Below are positions 1 through 9,619 of a stretch of DNA of 64,000 nucleotides, piece by piece; within the stretch, counting starts at the first letter, position 1; each line of letters begins with the position of its first letter. The DNA is taken from positions 139,203-203,202 of the forward strand of contig NZ_JRGL01000101.1 of the NCBI RefSeq assembly GCF_000764655.1, in the 5' to 3' direction. Position numbers and translations under genes: made by a program. Under the pieces are notes generated by a model. The model saw only the letters and a list, made by a program, of their open reading frames with translations, did not search any database and was not told the DNA's origin. The DNA comes from Aeromonas aquatica (lineage in GTDB: Bacteria > Pseudomonadota > Gammaproteobacteria > Enterobacterales > Aeromonadaceae).

Positions 1-41
1 TCTGCGAATTGCCGGTCAAGACCAGCCTGATCTGACCCCCA

Positions 42-73
42 CAGTGCGAGCCCGAGAGGGCTCGCACTGTTTC
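42..73 (+). terminator. Rho-independent terminator-like hairpin of an upstream gene
   Basis: A 9-bp perfect stem (CAGTGCGAG / CTCGCACTG) with a short loop is followed by TTT. The first 35 bases contain an open frame ending in TGA at 33-35 that could be the last codons of a gene starting outside the window, but this is too short to identify. Confidence 0.6.
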
Positions 74-235
74 TGGTCGCCTGTGTCGTTGGCAGGAGGC
101 GGCAATTTCGGTCATTTGAAGGAAGGTGCATGAGCCGGGATTGTCTGCGCCAGATTTGATTGAGTGCAAAGTTAGCGCAATAAATGACCGTATACTCGAG
201 GTAGGATCTTTCTCAAATCAGTGCAAGGAGTGCCC

Positions 236-784
236 ATGTTATCCAGTCTGCATAAGGACCACCTCAACATCGCCAAGCTGCTGCAATTGCTCAAGAGCAA
301 GCTTGCCGCCATCCGCAGCGAGCAGCGGATCAGCTACTTCCTGATCCGGGACGTGGTGGATTACCTGCGGGAGATCTCCGACAAGTACCACCATCCCAAG
401 GAGGACCTCATCTATGACTACTACCTGAAATACCGGGTGGTGGAGGGGGAGGTGGCGAACCGGTTGCACGAGGAGCATGCCCGTCTGCTGGAAGCAGGCA
501 CCGAGCTCAAGGAGATGGTGGAGATGATACTGATGGATGCGGTCATTCCGCTTGAGCAGTTCACCGCCAAGCTCGAGCAGTTCATCGATCAGCAGGAGGC
601 GCACATGAACTATGAAGAGGGGGTGATCTTCCCCCATCTGCGCGATTCCCTGACCGAGGACGACTGGCGTCAGCTCGAACAGCTCTGGCAGAACAGGGCC
701 ATCAGCGATCCCCTGTTCGGAATAGAGGTGAGCCAGCACTTCCAGGCGCTGGCCAAGCAGCTGTCGTTGCCGCACACGCCCTGA
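236..784 (+). CDS. Hemerythrin-like HHE domain protein
   Basis: This 182-residue soluble protein is predicted to be a four-helix bundle of the hemerythrin HHE family, which binds a di-iron centre and senses or handles oxygen, NO or iron. The expected metal ligands are spaced along the chain: HKDH near residue 6, a YHHPKEDLIYDYY block near 55, HEEH near 83, and a HMNYEEGVIFPH block near 122. ATG 236 was chosen because an AAGGAG ribosome site lies five bases upstream; the GTG at 221 lies before that site. There is no signal peptide or membrane segment. The gene stands alone between two terminators. Family assignment is firm; the ligand and cellular role are not known from sequence. Confidence 0.85.
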   Translation: MLSSLHKDHLNIAKLLQLLKSKLAAIRSEQRISYFLIRDVVDYLREISDKYHHPKEDLIYDYYLKYRVVEGEVANRLHEEHARLLEAGTELKEMVEMILMDAVIPLEQFTAKLEQFIDQQEAHMNYEEGVIFPHLRDSLTEDDWRQLEQLWQNRAISDPLFGIEVSQHFQALAKQLSLPHTP

Positions 785-799
785 TTACCAGCCCTCCAA

Positions 800-832
800 C
801 AAAACGCCCCGGCTTGAGCGGGGCGTTTTAGT
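800..832. terminator. Bidirectional terminator
   Basis: The stem AACGCCCC / GGGGCGTT is flanked by A and T runs, so it can serve both the hemerythrin gene on the plus strand and the small minus-strand gene that converges on it. Confidence 0.8.
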
Positions 833-879
833 TTATCGAACCTGTATGTCGGCGGCTCGCTGCCGGAGGGCCTGCCGCG

Positions 880-1059
880 CTACAGTTGCAGCTCGTCGGA
901 GCCTTCGTAGGCGATGTCGATGGATTGCAGCTCCTTCTGCAGGCGATGCTTGTCTTTGAGTGCCTCAATCTCGCGCCATTTACGTTTCTTGCCCGTAGTC
1001 CCGCGGCTACGTGGACCCAGCTCAACGACCTCGTCAAAATCGAAGTTGAATATGTCCAT
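880..1059 (-). CDS. DUF3545 family small protein
   Basis: A 59-residue highly charged protein resembling the DUF3545 family of small proteins in Vibrio, Shewanella and Aeromonas. It has an acidic aromatic N-terminus (MDIFNFDFDE) followed by a basic stretch with KKRKWREIEALKDKHRL, predicted helical. The start is the ATG at 1059, preceded by an AGGAGG ribosome site; longer upstream frames lack such a site. Function is unknown. It converges with the hemerythrin gene and has its own AT-rich upstream region between 1060 and 1160. Confidence 0.75.
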   Translation of the reverse strand: MDIFNFDFDEVVELGPRSRGTTGKKRKWREIEALKDKHRLQKELQSIDIAYEGSDELQL

Positions 1060-1161
1060 GACTCCCTCCTTGGTTTTATGGTTTTCACCACCCGTATAAC
1101 ACGATGCACTTGAAAATAAAACGTTTTTGTGACGAGGTTGTGACAATTGGGGAGGGGGCAT

Positions 1162-1199
1162 AAAAAAACCGGGCTTCCCTCACGGGAGCCCGGTTTTTA
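1162..1199 (-). terminator. Terminator of the transaldolase gene
   Basis: The stem CCGGGCTTCCC / GGGAGCCCGG is flanked by a run of seven A on the left and five T on the right. It lies just downstream of the minus-strand transaldolase stop, and could also act on the plus strand. Confidence 0.8.
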
Positions 1200-1255
1200 T
1201 CGGGGTCGGCAGCCTGTCAGAGACTGCCGGTCAGCGTATCGCCAGATGCCTTCGT

Positions 1256-2206
1256 TTAGAGGCGACTGGCCAGCATGGTTTCCAGCTTGCCCTGATCGAC
1301 GGCGAACATGCGGATGCCTTCGGCCAGCTTCTCGACCGCCATGGCGTCCTGGTTCAGCTCCCAGCGGAACTCGGCTTCGCTCATCGGGGCCGGTTTGGCC
1401 TTGCGCTCGCCGGTGTAGTTCAGCTTGCGCACCACGGCGCCTTCGCTCTTGCTCAGCTCTTCCAGCAGGGCAGGGCCAATGGTCAGGCGATCGCAACCGG
1501 CCAGCTCCAGGATCTCGCCGGTGTTGCGGAAGCTCGCCCCCATCACCACTGTCTGATAGTCGTGCTGCTTGTAGTAGTCGTAGATGGCGGTAACGGAGAC
1601 CACGCCCGGATCTTCGCTCGCGCTGTAGTCACGGTTGTGCTTGGCCTTGTACCAGTCGAGGATGCGGCCCACGAAGGGGGAGATCAGGAAGGCGCCGGCC
1701 TCGGCACAGGCGCGGGCCTGGGCGAAGGAGAACAGCAGGGTCAGGTTGCACTGAATGCCTTCTTTCTCCAGCACCTCGGCGGCACGGATCCCTTCCCAGG
1801 TGGAGGCCAGCTTGATCAGGATGCGATCGTTGGTGATGCCGGCTTCGTTGTAGAGACGGATCAGCTTGCGCGCCTTGGCGATGCTGGCGTCGGTATCGAA
1901 GGAGAGACGGGCATCCACCTCGGTGGAGATGCGGCCCGGAACGATTTTCAGCACTTCCAGACCGATGTTGACCGCCAGCTTGTCGCCGGCGTCGATGATT
2001 TGCTGTGCCTTGTCCTGGCTCTGGGCCTTGGCCCAGCTGATGGCGTCGTCGATCAGCGCCGCGTATTCGGGGATCTCGGATGCCTTCAACACCAGGGAAG
2101 GGTTGGTGGTGGCATCGATGGGCTGGTAGCGCTTGATGGCTTCGATGTCACCGGTATCGGCAACAACGGTGGTCAGGGCTTTCAGCTGGGTTAATTTATC
2201 GGCCAT
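1256..2206 (-). CDS. talB: Transaldolase
   Basis: A 316-residue cytoplasmic transaldolase of the non-oxidative pentose phosphate pathway. It transfers a dihydroxyacetone unit between sedoheptulose 7-phosphate and glyceraldehyde 3-phosphate. Length and sequence match E. coli TalB (317 residues). Family motifs are clear: [12 protein letters not shown] near residue 32, and the Schiff-base lysine in [12 protein letters not shown] near 131. The start is the ATG at 2206 (MADKLTQL), which aligns with the TalB N-terminus; the in-frame ATG four codons earlier sits directly on the AAAGAG ribosome site and is less likely. It is monocistronic. Transketolase, its pathway partner, is also in the window at about 14.5 kb. 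Confidence 0.97.
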   Translation of the reverse strand: MADKLTQLKALTTVVADTGDIEAIKRYQPIDATTNPSLVLKASEIPEYAALIDDAISWAKAQSQDKAQQIIDAGDKLAVNIGLEVLKIVPGRISTEVDARLSFDTDASIAKARKLIRLYNEAGITNDRILIKLASTWEGIRAAEVLEKEGIQCNLTLLFSFAQARACAEAGAFLISPFVGRILDWYKAKHNRDYSASEDPGVVSVTAIYDYYKQHDYQTVVMGASFRNTGEILELAGCDRLTIGPALLEELSKSEGAVVRKLNYTGERKAKPAPMSEAEFRWELNQDAMAVEKLAEGIRMFAVDQGKLETMLASRL

Positions 2207-2521
2207 AGCAAATATCATCTCTTTATGAGGGAGCAATCCCAAGGGTTGCGGGCGTGAGAGGACAGTTCTGAAATAAAATTACAAGATCCCGGCGACTCAG
2301 GCTCAGAAAATCAGGATGGGAGCGGCCCATCACCATTGCCTGCCTAATTAATACGGATGTGGTGCATCCTGCAATAGGGGGGCTTGTATACGAATCATCC
2401 AGCCCTCGGCGGCAACGGGCGGAAGAGGGTAAAAGTATTTGATAAAGAAAGACTTTTATTGATTACTTGCGATCCGGCTCCGGCCTGAATAAAAGCAACT
2501 TTTTTAGTTGATTCTCCATTG

Positions 2522-2537
2522 TGTGCGATGGGTCACA
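2522..2537. promoter_or_regulatory. CRP-like site
   Basis: TGTGC-N6-TCACA matches 9 of the 10 conserved positions of the CRP half sites. It is 316 bases upstream of the transaldolase start and 393 upstream of the symporter start, so either promoter could be its target. Confidence 0.5.
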
Positions 2538-2572
2538 TAAATAGTCTCGTCAGCTACTTGAAATTTTATTAC

Positions 2573-2590
2573 GTGTAAAACGTTTTGCGT
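2573..2590. promoter_or_regulatory. LacI-family-type palindromic operator candidate
   Basis: An 18-base near-palindrome centred on CG (GTGTAAAACGTTTTGCGT) has the architecture of PurR/LacI-family operators. The regulator is not identifiable from the window. Confidence 0.35.
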
Positions 2591-2929
2591 CCTGAGCCTC
2601 GTGGCTGGCGAAATCCGAAGCAAACGCTTGTCTCCGTGCCCACTCCTTTTTCGCCTTCTTCACCACGGTGATAAAAACCCAAAATGGTTTTCTATTGAAT
2701 CTTATTTGTCAATTGATTGATAATTCATCAACTTTTGTTGAAACTTTGCGTGCTAAATGAAGATTAATTGCATCAAATCGCTCGTTTTTTGTCTCTTCGG
2801 CAAGGTTAGTCACTATTATGAGCCCCCTCGCTATGCTAGATTTCGCCCCTTTAGCGCATTGCTAATTCGGAAACGGACAGAGAGCGGCCAGCGCAGACTG
2901 GCCATGGATGTGATAACAACGAGAGAATT

Positions 2930-4369
2930 ATGGACACCTTGATCGCAATGATTAACGACCTGATGTGGGGAGCTGTGCTCATTTACCTGCTGATTGGGGT
3001 CGGTATCTTTTTCACCTTCCGCCTGGGGTTTATCCAGGTCCGCCACTTCGGCCACATGTTCTCGGTATTGCGCAATAGCCGCAAATCCGACAAGGCCGGC
3101 ATCTCCTCCTTCCAGGCCCTGTGCACCAGTCTGGCTGCCCGGGTCGGCACCGGCAACCTGGCCGGTGTGGCCGTCGCCATCTACCTCGGTGGCCCTGGCG
3201 CCATCTTCTGGATGTGGCTGATCGCCTTCATCGGCATGGCCACCGCCTTCGTGGAAAGCACCCTGGCCCAGCTCTACAAGGTCAAGGACGAGGACGGCAA
3301 CTACCGAGGCGGCCCGGCCTATTACATGGAGCGCGGTCTCGGCATGCGCTGGATGGGGGTGGTGTTCTCCCTCTGTCTGCTGCTGGCCTTCGGTCTGGTG
3401 TTCAACGCGGTACAGGCCAACTCCATCAGCCTGGCCATGAAAGTTGCCTTCGGCATCCCCGACTGGGCCAGCGGCCTGGCGCTGGTGACCCTCTCCGGCC
3501 TCATCATCTTCGGCGGTATTCGCGGCATCGCCCGTTTCGCCGAGGTGGTGGTGCCCTTCATGGCGCTGGCCTACATCCTGATGGCGCTGTTCGTGGTCGC
3601 CATGAACATCAGCGAGTTGCCAGGGGTGTTCACTCTGATCATCAAGTCCGCCTTCGGTATCGAGCAGGCGGGTTCCGGTGCCATGGGTTACGCCATCTCC
3701 CAGGCGATGATCAACGGCATCAAGCGCGGTCTGTTCTCCAACGAGGCGGGCATGGGCTCGGCGCCGAACGCCGCCGCTACTGCCACACCCTATCCGCCGC
3801 ACCCGGCCTCCCAGGGCTATGTGCAGATGCTGGGGGTGTTTCTGGATACCATCGTCATCTGCAGCTGTACCGCCGCCATTATCCTGATGTCCGGCCAGTT
3901 TGAAACGGGCTCAGGGGTGACCGGGGTCGAGTTGACTCAGCGTGCGCTCTCCTCCCAGATCGGTGGTGGTGGCAACATCTTCATCGCGGCGGCGATCTTC
4001 TTCTTCGCCTTCACCTCCATCGTCGCGAACTACTCCTACGCCGAGACCAACCTGGTGTTCCTGGAACACAACCACAAAGGCGGTCTGATGCTGTTCCGTA
4101 TGTTCGTGCTGGGCATGGTGATGTTCGGTTCTGTGGGCGAGCTGCCTACCGTGTGGGCGCTGGCGGATGTCTCCATGGGGATGATGGCCATCGTCAACCT
4201 GGTGGCCATGCTGCTGCTCTCCGGCGTCGCCATCAAGCTGGCCAAGGATTACAACGACCAGCTCAAGCTGGGCCGGGTACCCACCTTCGATGCCAACAAG
4301 TACCCCGAGCTGCGCAGTCAGCTCGAAGAGGGGATCTGGGACAACCCGCCCAAGAGCAAGCAGGCGTAA
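2930..4369 (+). CDS. Alanine/glycine:sodium symporter (AGCS family)
   Basis: A 479-residue inner-membrane amino acid/sodium symporter of the AGCS family (AlsT/AgcS/DagA type), probably importing alanine or glycine. About ten to eleven hydrophobic segments span the chain. Family signatures include the N-terminal TSLAARVGTGNLAGVAVAI near residue 66, the GGPAYYMERGLG segment near 125, and the KRGLFSNEAGMGSAPNAAA block near 264. Length is normal for the family. The start is ATG 2930 with GAGAGA four bases upstream. It is monocistronic behind a long regulatory region and ahead of a GC-rich hairpin. The precise substrate cannot be read from sequence. Confidence 0.93.
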   Translation: MDTLIAMINDLMWGAVLIYLLIGVGIFFTFRLGFIQVRHFGHMFSVLRNSRKSDKAGISSFQALCTSLAARVGTGNLAGVAVAIYLGGPGAIFWMWLIAFIGMATAFVESTLAQLYKVKDEDGNYRGGPAYYMERGLGMRWMGVVFSLCLLLAFGLVFNAVQANSISLAMKVAFGIPDWASGLALVTLSGLIIFGGIRGIARFAEVVVPFMALAYILMALFVVAMNISELPGVFTLIIKSAFGIEQAGSGAMGYAISQAMINGIKRGLFSNEAGMGSAPNAAATATPYPPHPASQGYVQMLGVFLDTIVICSCTAAIILMSGQFETGSGVTGVELTQRALSSQIGGGGNIFIAAAIFFFAFTSIVANYSYAETNLVFLEHNHKGGLMLFRMFVLGMVMFGSVGELPTVWALADVSMGMMAIVNLVAMLLLSGVAIKLAKDYNDQLKLGRVPTFDANKYPELRSQLEEGIWDNPPKSKQA

Positions 4370-4393
4370 GCGCCGCGCTCGACGAGTGGATAG

Positions 4394-5734
<1,341 letters not shown>

Positions 5735-5786
5735 TACAGGCCTGAGCCGTGTTGCTAAGCTGTCAGCCAGTATCGTTGATGAGGTG

Positions 5787-5815
5787 AAGGGGGGAGCCAT
5801 TGGCTCCCCTTTTTG
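5787..5815 (+). terminator. Terminator of ampC
   Basis: The stem GGGGAGCC / GGCTCCCC is preceded by A residues and followed by five T. It lies 52 bases after the ampC stop. Confidence 0.85.
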
Positions 5816-6013
5816 TTGGTGCCGAGCGCTCGTGGTCTCTCCGCAATCCGCCGCGATGAGGGTCAGTTTCCAGAATGGAATGTGCCGATCGCCTTCTGTT
5901 CACTAGGGCGGCGCTGGCCCGGCCAATATAGTGCTCCCGTCAGCAGACCTCATCTTTGCTGCGCAATGGCCGTCCAGGCCATTGCGACTGCGTCAGCCCG
6001 CCACGGAGTATCC

Positions 6014-7174
6014 ATGCGAACCTTTCTGCTCTGCAGTTTTCTGATGATCATCCTCTATCCGGTCGGGGTCGATCTCTATCTGGTCGCCATCCCCCAGATA
6101 GCCAGCAGCCTGAGGGCCAGCGAGGCCCAGATCCACACCGCGTTTTCCCTTTACCTGTTTGGCATGGCGGCCACCGTGCTGCTGGGGGGACTGATCGCCG
6201 ATCGTCACGGCCGTCGCCCCGTGGTATTGGGTGGCGCCCTGATCTTCGCCATCGCGTCGCTGGCGGCGGCCGATGCCGGCCAGATAAACCAGTTCTATCT
6301 GGGCCGTTTTGGCCAGGGGATCGGAGCCGGTGCACTCTACATCATGACCTTTGCCGTGTTGCGGGATGTGCTGAGCCAGGAGCGGCTGGCGATGGCGTTA
6401 TCGATGATCAATGGGGTCATCTGCGTGATCCCGGTGCTGGCGCCGGTGATCGGTTATCTCATTCTCTCCCGCTATCATTGGCAGGGGATCTTCATCACCA
6501 TGGCACTGATTGCGACCTGCAGCGGCCTGGTCAACCTGCTGTTGCTCGAGGAGACGTGCCCACCCGCCAGCGGGCAGCGGCTCTCCTTCGCCTTGTTGGG
6601 TTCCCGCCGGTTCATGTTGCTTTCCCTGCAGACCAGCGCCAGCGTCACCGCCATCCTGGTCTATGTCAGCGTGTCGCCCCTGATCCTGATGCAAGAGCTT
6701 GGCTTCAGCGCCGAGCACTACTCCCTCTGCATGATGGTGATGGCGGCCGTCAGCATGATCACGTCGTTCCTGACACCGCTGCTGCTGCGCCGCCATGGCA
6801 AGCAACGGGTACTGGCCGGTGCCCACCTGGCCTATCTGCTGGCGGCGCTGGCGTTGCTCGGGGCCTGGCAAGGGGGAGGGAACATGCCGCTGCTGATGCT
6901 GGGGTTCGCTCTGGTGTGCATCGGTTTCTCCTGTGGCTTCGGGGTGGCGATGGGGGCGGTGCTGGACGGTTGCCAGCATAACGTCGCCTTTGCCAGTGCG
7001 CTGCTCTGCATCATGCAGATCAGTCTCTCCGGCCTCTTCATCTGGATGGCGGGCTGGCTCGGGGTCAAGCCGGTGGTGATGCTGCTCTGTGCGCTGCTGT
7101 TGACCCTGCTCAGTTACCTGGCCACCAGGAGGCTGTTACCATGGCCGACTGCTCGAGTAGTCGAGTCCAAGTGA
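6014..7174 (+). CDS. mdtL: MFS drug efflux transporter MdtL
   Basis: A 386-residue inner-membrane major facilitator transporter of the Bcr/CflA drug:proton antiporter branch, with twelve predicted membrane segments. It aligns from its first residues with E. coli MdtL (YidY): both begin with an RFL/RTFLLCSF-type helix, then LYPxGxDxYLV, and share the AGxxADRxGRRPV loop between helices 2 and 3 (here GLIADRHGRRPVVLG). ATG 6014 was chosen because it follows a CGGAG site and matches the MdtL start; the longer frame to 5813 overlaps the ampC terminator. The next gene, 16 bases downstream, is yidZ, the same pair as in E. coli. The exported compounds are not known from sequence. Confidence 0.92.
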   Translation: MRTFLLCSFLMIILYPVGVDLYLVAIPQIASSLRASEAQIHTAFSLYLFGMAATVLLGGLIADRHGRRPVVLGGALIFAIASLAAADAGQINQFYLGRFGQGIGAGALYIMTFAVLRDVLSQERLAMALSMINGVICVIPVLAPVIGYLILSRYHWQGIFITMALIATCSGLVNLLLLEETCPPASGQRLSFALLGSRRFMLLSLQTSASVTAILVYVSVSPLILMQELGFSAEHYSLCMMVMAAVSMITSFLTPLLLRRHGKQRVLAGAHLAYLLAALALLGAWQGGGNMPLLMLGFALVCIGFSCGFGVAMGAVLDGCQHNVAFASALLCIMQISLSGLFIWMAGWLGVKPVVMLLCALLLTLLSYLATRRLLPWPTARVVESK

Positions 7175-7190
7175 ACCGGGGAAGAGAGTC

Positions 7191-8177
7191 ATGCGTCGTC
7201 TGAGTGAACTCGATCTGAATCTGCTGGTGGTCTTCAAGCACCTGATGCAGACGCGCAGCGTGGCGGGGGCGGCGCAGAAGCTGTGCGTCACCCCCTCGAC
7301 GGTGAGCAAGGCGCTGGCCAAGTTGCGGGACTGGTTTGACGACCCACTGTTCATCAGGGTCCGGCAGGGATTGCAGCCCACCCAGCTTTCCCTGACCCTG
7401 GAGGAGGAGCTCAAGGCCTGGTTCCAGCTGACCGACAGCATCGTTGCCCTCAACAGCGAGGCCATCCCCGATGGCGCCCGTTTCAACCTGGTACTGGAGT
7501 CCCCCTTCTACATCAGCTTCCTGAGCGAGCTGCCCATGACGATCTACCAGAAGTACCCCCATTCCGTGGTCAAGGTGCTGGATTGGGATCACCACTCCCT
7601 CAACGACATCGTCAATGGTGATGCGGATCTTGGTTTCTGTGCCCGGGAGACCCATGGCCGCTCGCGGGCCAAGGTGAACCGGCTACCCTATTACCTCGAC
7701 CATGAGGTGCTCTTCACCGATAGGCCCGTGGTCTTCCTGCGGCGGGATCATCCCTTGCTCGCCCAGCGCTGGTCGCTGGACAATTTTCTGGCCTGCCCCC
7801 AGGTCAGCATGGTGTGGGAGGCCAGTGACAGTTGGGCGCTCGACAGCCTGCTGGAAGATGAGGGGCTGTGTCGGCAGGTGCCCATCATGGTCGCCAGCTT
7901 CGAGCAGGCGCTGCACATCGCCTCCCAGACCAGTCATGAGCTGATTGCGGTCGCGCCCTCCTATTGCGCCGATTATGCCGCCAGGCACCATGCCAACCTG
8001 ATCGCCATGCCATTGCCGCTGACCGAGGCGCTCTACCAACAACTGGAGATCGCTTTCATCTTGCTGTGGCATAAACGCCATAACCACGATGCCAAGGTGA
8101 TGTGGCTGCGCAATGAGATCAGAAGGCTCTATGGCGAGGCATCGATGGGGACATATCGGGCGGAGCATCAGCCATGA
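7191..8177 (+). CDS. yidZ: LysR-family regulator YidZ
   Basis: A 328-residue LysR-type transcription regulator. The N-terminal helix-turn-helix spans about residues 6-65 (ELDLNLLVVFKHLMQTRSVA, then TPSTVSKALAKLRDWFDDPL), followed by a periplasmic-binding-like effector domain. It matches E. coli YidZ along most of its length, including WDHHSLNDIVNGDADLGF and the C-terminal LLWHKRHNHDAKVMWLR. It is co-directional with mdtL and 16 bases after it, as in E. coli, so it may regulate or be co-expressed with that transporter. YidZ has been linked to anaerobic nitric oxide protection in E. coli; whether that holds here is unknown. Confidence 0.92.
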   Translation: MRRLSELDLNLLVVFKHLMQTRSVAGAAQKLCVTPSTVSKALAKLRDWFDDPLFIRVRQGLQPTQLSLTLEEELKAWFQLTDSIVALNSEAIPDGARFNLVLESPFYISFLSELPMTIYQKYPHSVVKVLDWDHHSLNDIVNGDADLGFCARETHGRSRAKVNRLPYYLDHEVLFTDRPVVFLRRDHPLLAQRWSLDNFLACPQVSMVWEASDSWALDSLLEDEGLCRQVPIMVASFEQALHIASQTSHELIAVAPSYCADYAARHHANLIAMPLPLTEALYQQLEIAFILLWHKRHNHDAKVMWLRNEIRRLYGEASMGTYRAEHQP

Positions 8178-8247
8178 CGACGGGCGTTCGTCAGGTGTAG
8201 TGGCCGGGAAGGGGCAGGCCGGGGGCCTTGAGCAAAGCGGGGGGAGT

Positions 8248-8272
8248 CGAGGCCAGAGGATAGCTGGCCTCG
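8248..8272. terminator. Hairpin between yidZ and ruvX
   Basis: A 9-bp perfect stem (CGAGGCCAG / CTGGCCTCG) with a seven-base loop sits between two convergent genes. It has no T tract. Confidence 0.5.
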
Positions 8273-8279
8273 TGCGGCA

Positions 8280-8702
8280 TCAGCCGTATTGTTCTTCCAT
8301 CCAAGCTTCGACGATGAGCTGAGCCGAGACCCCGTCCACGCTGCCCTTGTCCAGCGCCCTGTAGCCGCCGCGCTCGAACAGCCGGGCGCGGGCATCCGTG
8401 GTGGTGAGCCGCTCATCCTTGAACTCCACCGGCTTGCCGAAGCGGCCGTGCAGGCGGTTGCCAAACTTGCGGGCCCGCACCGTGATCTCCTGATCGGTGC
8501 CGTCCATGTTGAGCGGCAGGCCCACCACCAGCAGATCCGGCTGCCACTCCTTGAGCAGCTTCTCTATCTCGTCCCAGTTGGGGATGCCGTCGTTGGCCTT
8601 GAGGGAACGAAGGGGACTGGCCGTGCCGGTGAGCTCCTGACCGATGGCGACGCCGATACTCTTGGTGCCGTAGTCAAAGCCCATGATGCTGCGTGATGAC
8701 AT
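8280..8702 (-). CDS. ruvX: Pre-16S rRNA nuclease / Holliday junction resolvase-like RuvX (YqgF)
   Basis: A 140-residue RNase H-fold nuclease of the YqgF family. The E. coli protein takes part in 5' processing of 16S rRNA; the older name reflects resemblance to RuvC. The first strand carries the catalytic aspartate in [16 protein letters not shown] near residue 10, and the family motif [11 protein letters not shown] is near 60. The start is ATG 8702, which gives the family length (E. coli 138); the longer frame crosses an intergenic hairpin. It is the last gene of the conserved endA-rsmE-gshB-yqgE-ruvX cluster. Confidence 0.95.
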   Translation of the reverse strand: MSSRSIMGFDYGTKSIGVAIGQELTGTASPLRSLKANDGIPNWDEIEKLLKEWQPDLLVVGLPLNMDGTDQEITVRARKFGNRLHGRFGKPVEFKDERLTTTDARARLFERGGYRALDKGSVDGVSAQLIVEAWMEEQYG

Positions 8703-8743
8703 GAAAGTCCTTGAAACTGGGATACATGAAAAGGAGCCCTGAC

Positions 8744-8771
8744 TTCCCTTTGCCACTGGGGACAAAGGGAA
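8744..8771 (-). other. Intergenic hairpin between yqgE and ruvX
   Basis: A 9-bp perfect inverted repeat (TTCCCTTTG / CAAAGGGAA) with a ten-base loop lies in the 89-base gap inside the cluster. It may tune ruvX expression or mRNA stability; it lacks a T tract. Confidence 0.5.
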
Positions 8772-8791
8772 ATGCAAGACGACTTGGGGTC

Positions 8792-9346
8792 TTAGCTATG
8801 CCCCACCTGGCTGGAGAGATGCAGGGGGTTGACGCCGATACTGGCGGCGGCCTGCTGCCAGCGCTGATGGATAGGTGTGTCGAATACCAGCTTGGCATTG
8901 GGCGGGATCACCAGCCAGGCGCCGTCCACCAGCTCCTGCTCGAGCTGACCCGCGCTCCAGCCTGCGTAGCCGAGCGCCACCAGCCAGTGACTCGGCGCCT
9001 CATCGGTGCCGAGCGTCTCCAGGATGTCCTTGGAGGTGGTGACCATCATCTCGTCGCTCACCTGCAGGGTGGAGTTGAAGCCGGGGCGGAAGCTGTGCAG
9101 CACAAAACCGCGATCCCCGTGGACGGGTCCGCCTTGCAGCACAGGCTGCTTCATCTCGGCCGTGTCGGGCGGGCTCAGGTTGAGCTTGGTCAGCATCTCA
9201 TCCAGCGCCATGTCGACCGGGATATTGACCACCAACCCCATGGCGCCCTCGCTGCTGTGTTCACACAGATAGACCAGGGAGCGTTCGAAGTAGGCGTCAG
9301 AGAGGCTCGGCATGGCGAGCAGAAAATGGTTTTGCAGTGTTTGCAT
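8792..9346 (-). CDS. yqgE: YqgE/AlgH family protein
   Basis: A 184-residue cytoplasmic protein of the UPF0301 (YqgE/AlgH) family. Its molecular role is not settled; in Pseudomonas AlgH was linked to alginate control. Family features are present: [12 protein letters not shown] at the N-terminus, [14 protein letters not shown] near 45, [15 protein letters not shown] near 75 and [12 protein letters not shown] near 110. The start is ATG 9346, matching the E. coli N-terminus (MNLQHHFLIAMP). It precedes ruvX, as in many Gammaproteobacteria. Confidence 0.93.
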   Translation of the reverse strand: MQTLQNHFLLAMPSLSDAYFERSLVYLCEHSSEGAMGLVVNIPVDMALDEMLTKLNLSPPDTAEMKQPVLQGGPVHGDRGFVLHSFRPGFNSTLQVSDEMMVTTSKDILETLGTDEAPSHWLVALGYAGWSAGQLEQELVDGAWLVIPPNAKLVFDTPIHQRWQQAAASIGVNPLHLSSQVGHS

Positions 9347-9461
9347 AGTGGCCAAATAGTGCAAAGGTGTTTGGGGTGATTATGGCAGTAAGGGGCGGCG
9401 GGCAAAACCGCTTTTTGCGGCCGTGGCACGAAGTTGGGTACTGATCCGCAAAGGGAATAGC

Positions 9462-9480
9462 GGGGGCCGCGAGGGCCCCC
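9462..9480. other. GC-rich hairpin between gshB and yqgE
   Basis: The stem GGGGGCC / GGCCCCC with a short loop lies in the 228-base gap between gshB and yqgE. It may be a weak attenuator or terminator; no T run follows. Confidence 0.4.
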
Positions 9481-9517
9481 GATGGGAATGACTTGCCCTG
9501 CCGAGGCTCCACTGAGA

Positions 9518-9619
9518 CGTCCATCAGCATGCCGGTTTCGGCAAATGGAACGACAGTTGGAGTACCCTGCATCATTAACGTCCCAGACGGCGTTCGATGG
9601 CGTCCATCAGCATGCCGGT
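9518..9619. repeat. 19-bp direct repeat at the gshB 3' end, offset 83 bp
   Basis: The 19 bases at 9601-9619, coding TGMLMD near the gshB C-terminus, recur exactly at 9518-9536 in the intergenic region, 83 bases away. The flanks are only weakly similar. This may be a decayed tandem duplication of the gene's 3' end. Confidence 0.5.

Larger units (their letters stand above)
2207..2929. other. Long AT-rich divergent regulatory region
   Basis: This 723-base stretch separates divergent talB and the symporter gene. I find no convincing gene in it. It is clearly AT-richer than its flanks and contains a CRP-like site, a LacI-type palindrome and a TCAAC-TTTT-GTTGA inverted repeat near 2729. A glycine riboswitch was looked for, because such elements can precede AGCS symporter genes, but the usual conserved segments were not seen. 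Confidence 0.6.

Noticed and set aside
2207..2929. Glycine riboswitch before the AGCS symporter
   Set aside because: The conserved riboswitch core segments and tandem aptamer layout were not seen.
9297..9575. A 92-codon minus-strand frame overlapping the gshB stop and the yqgE start
   Set aside because: No ribosome site and no recognisable domain; it is better explained by the repeat remnant at the gshB 3' end.
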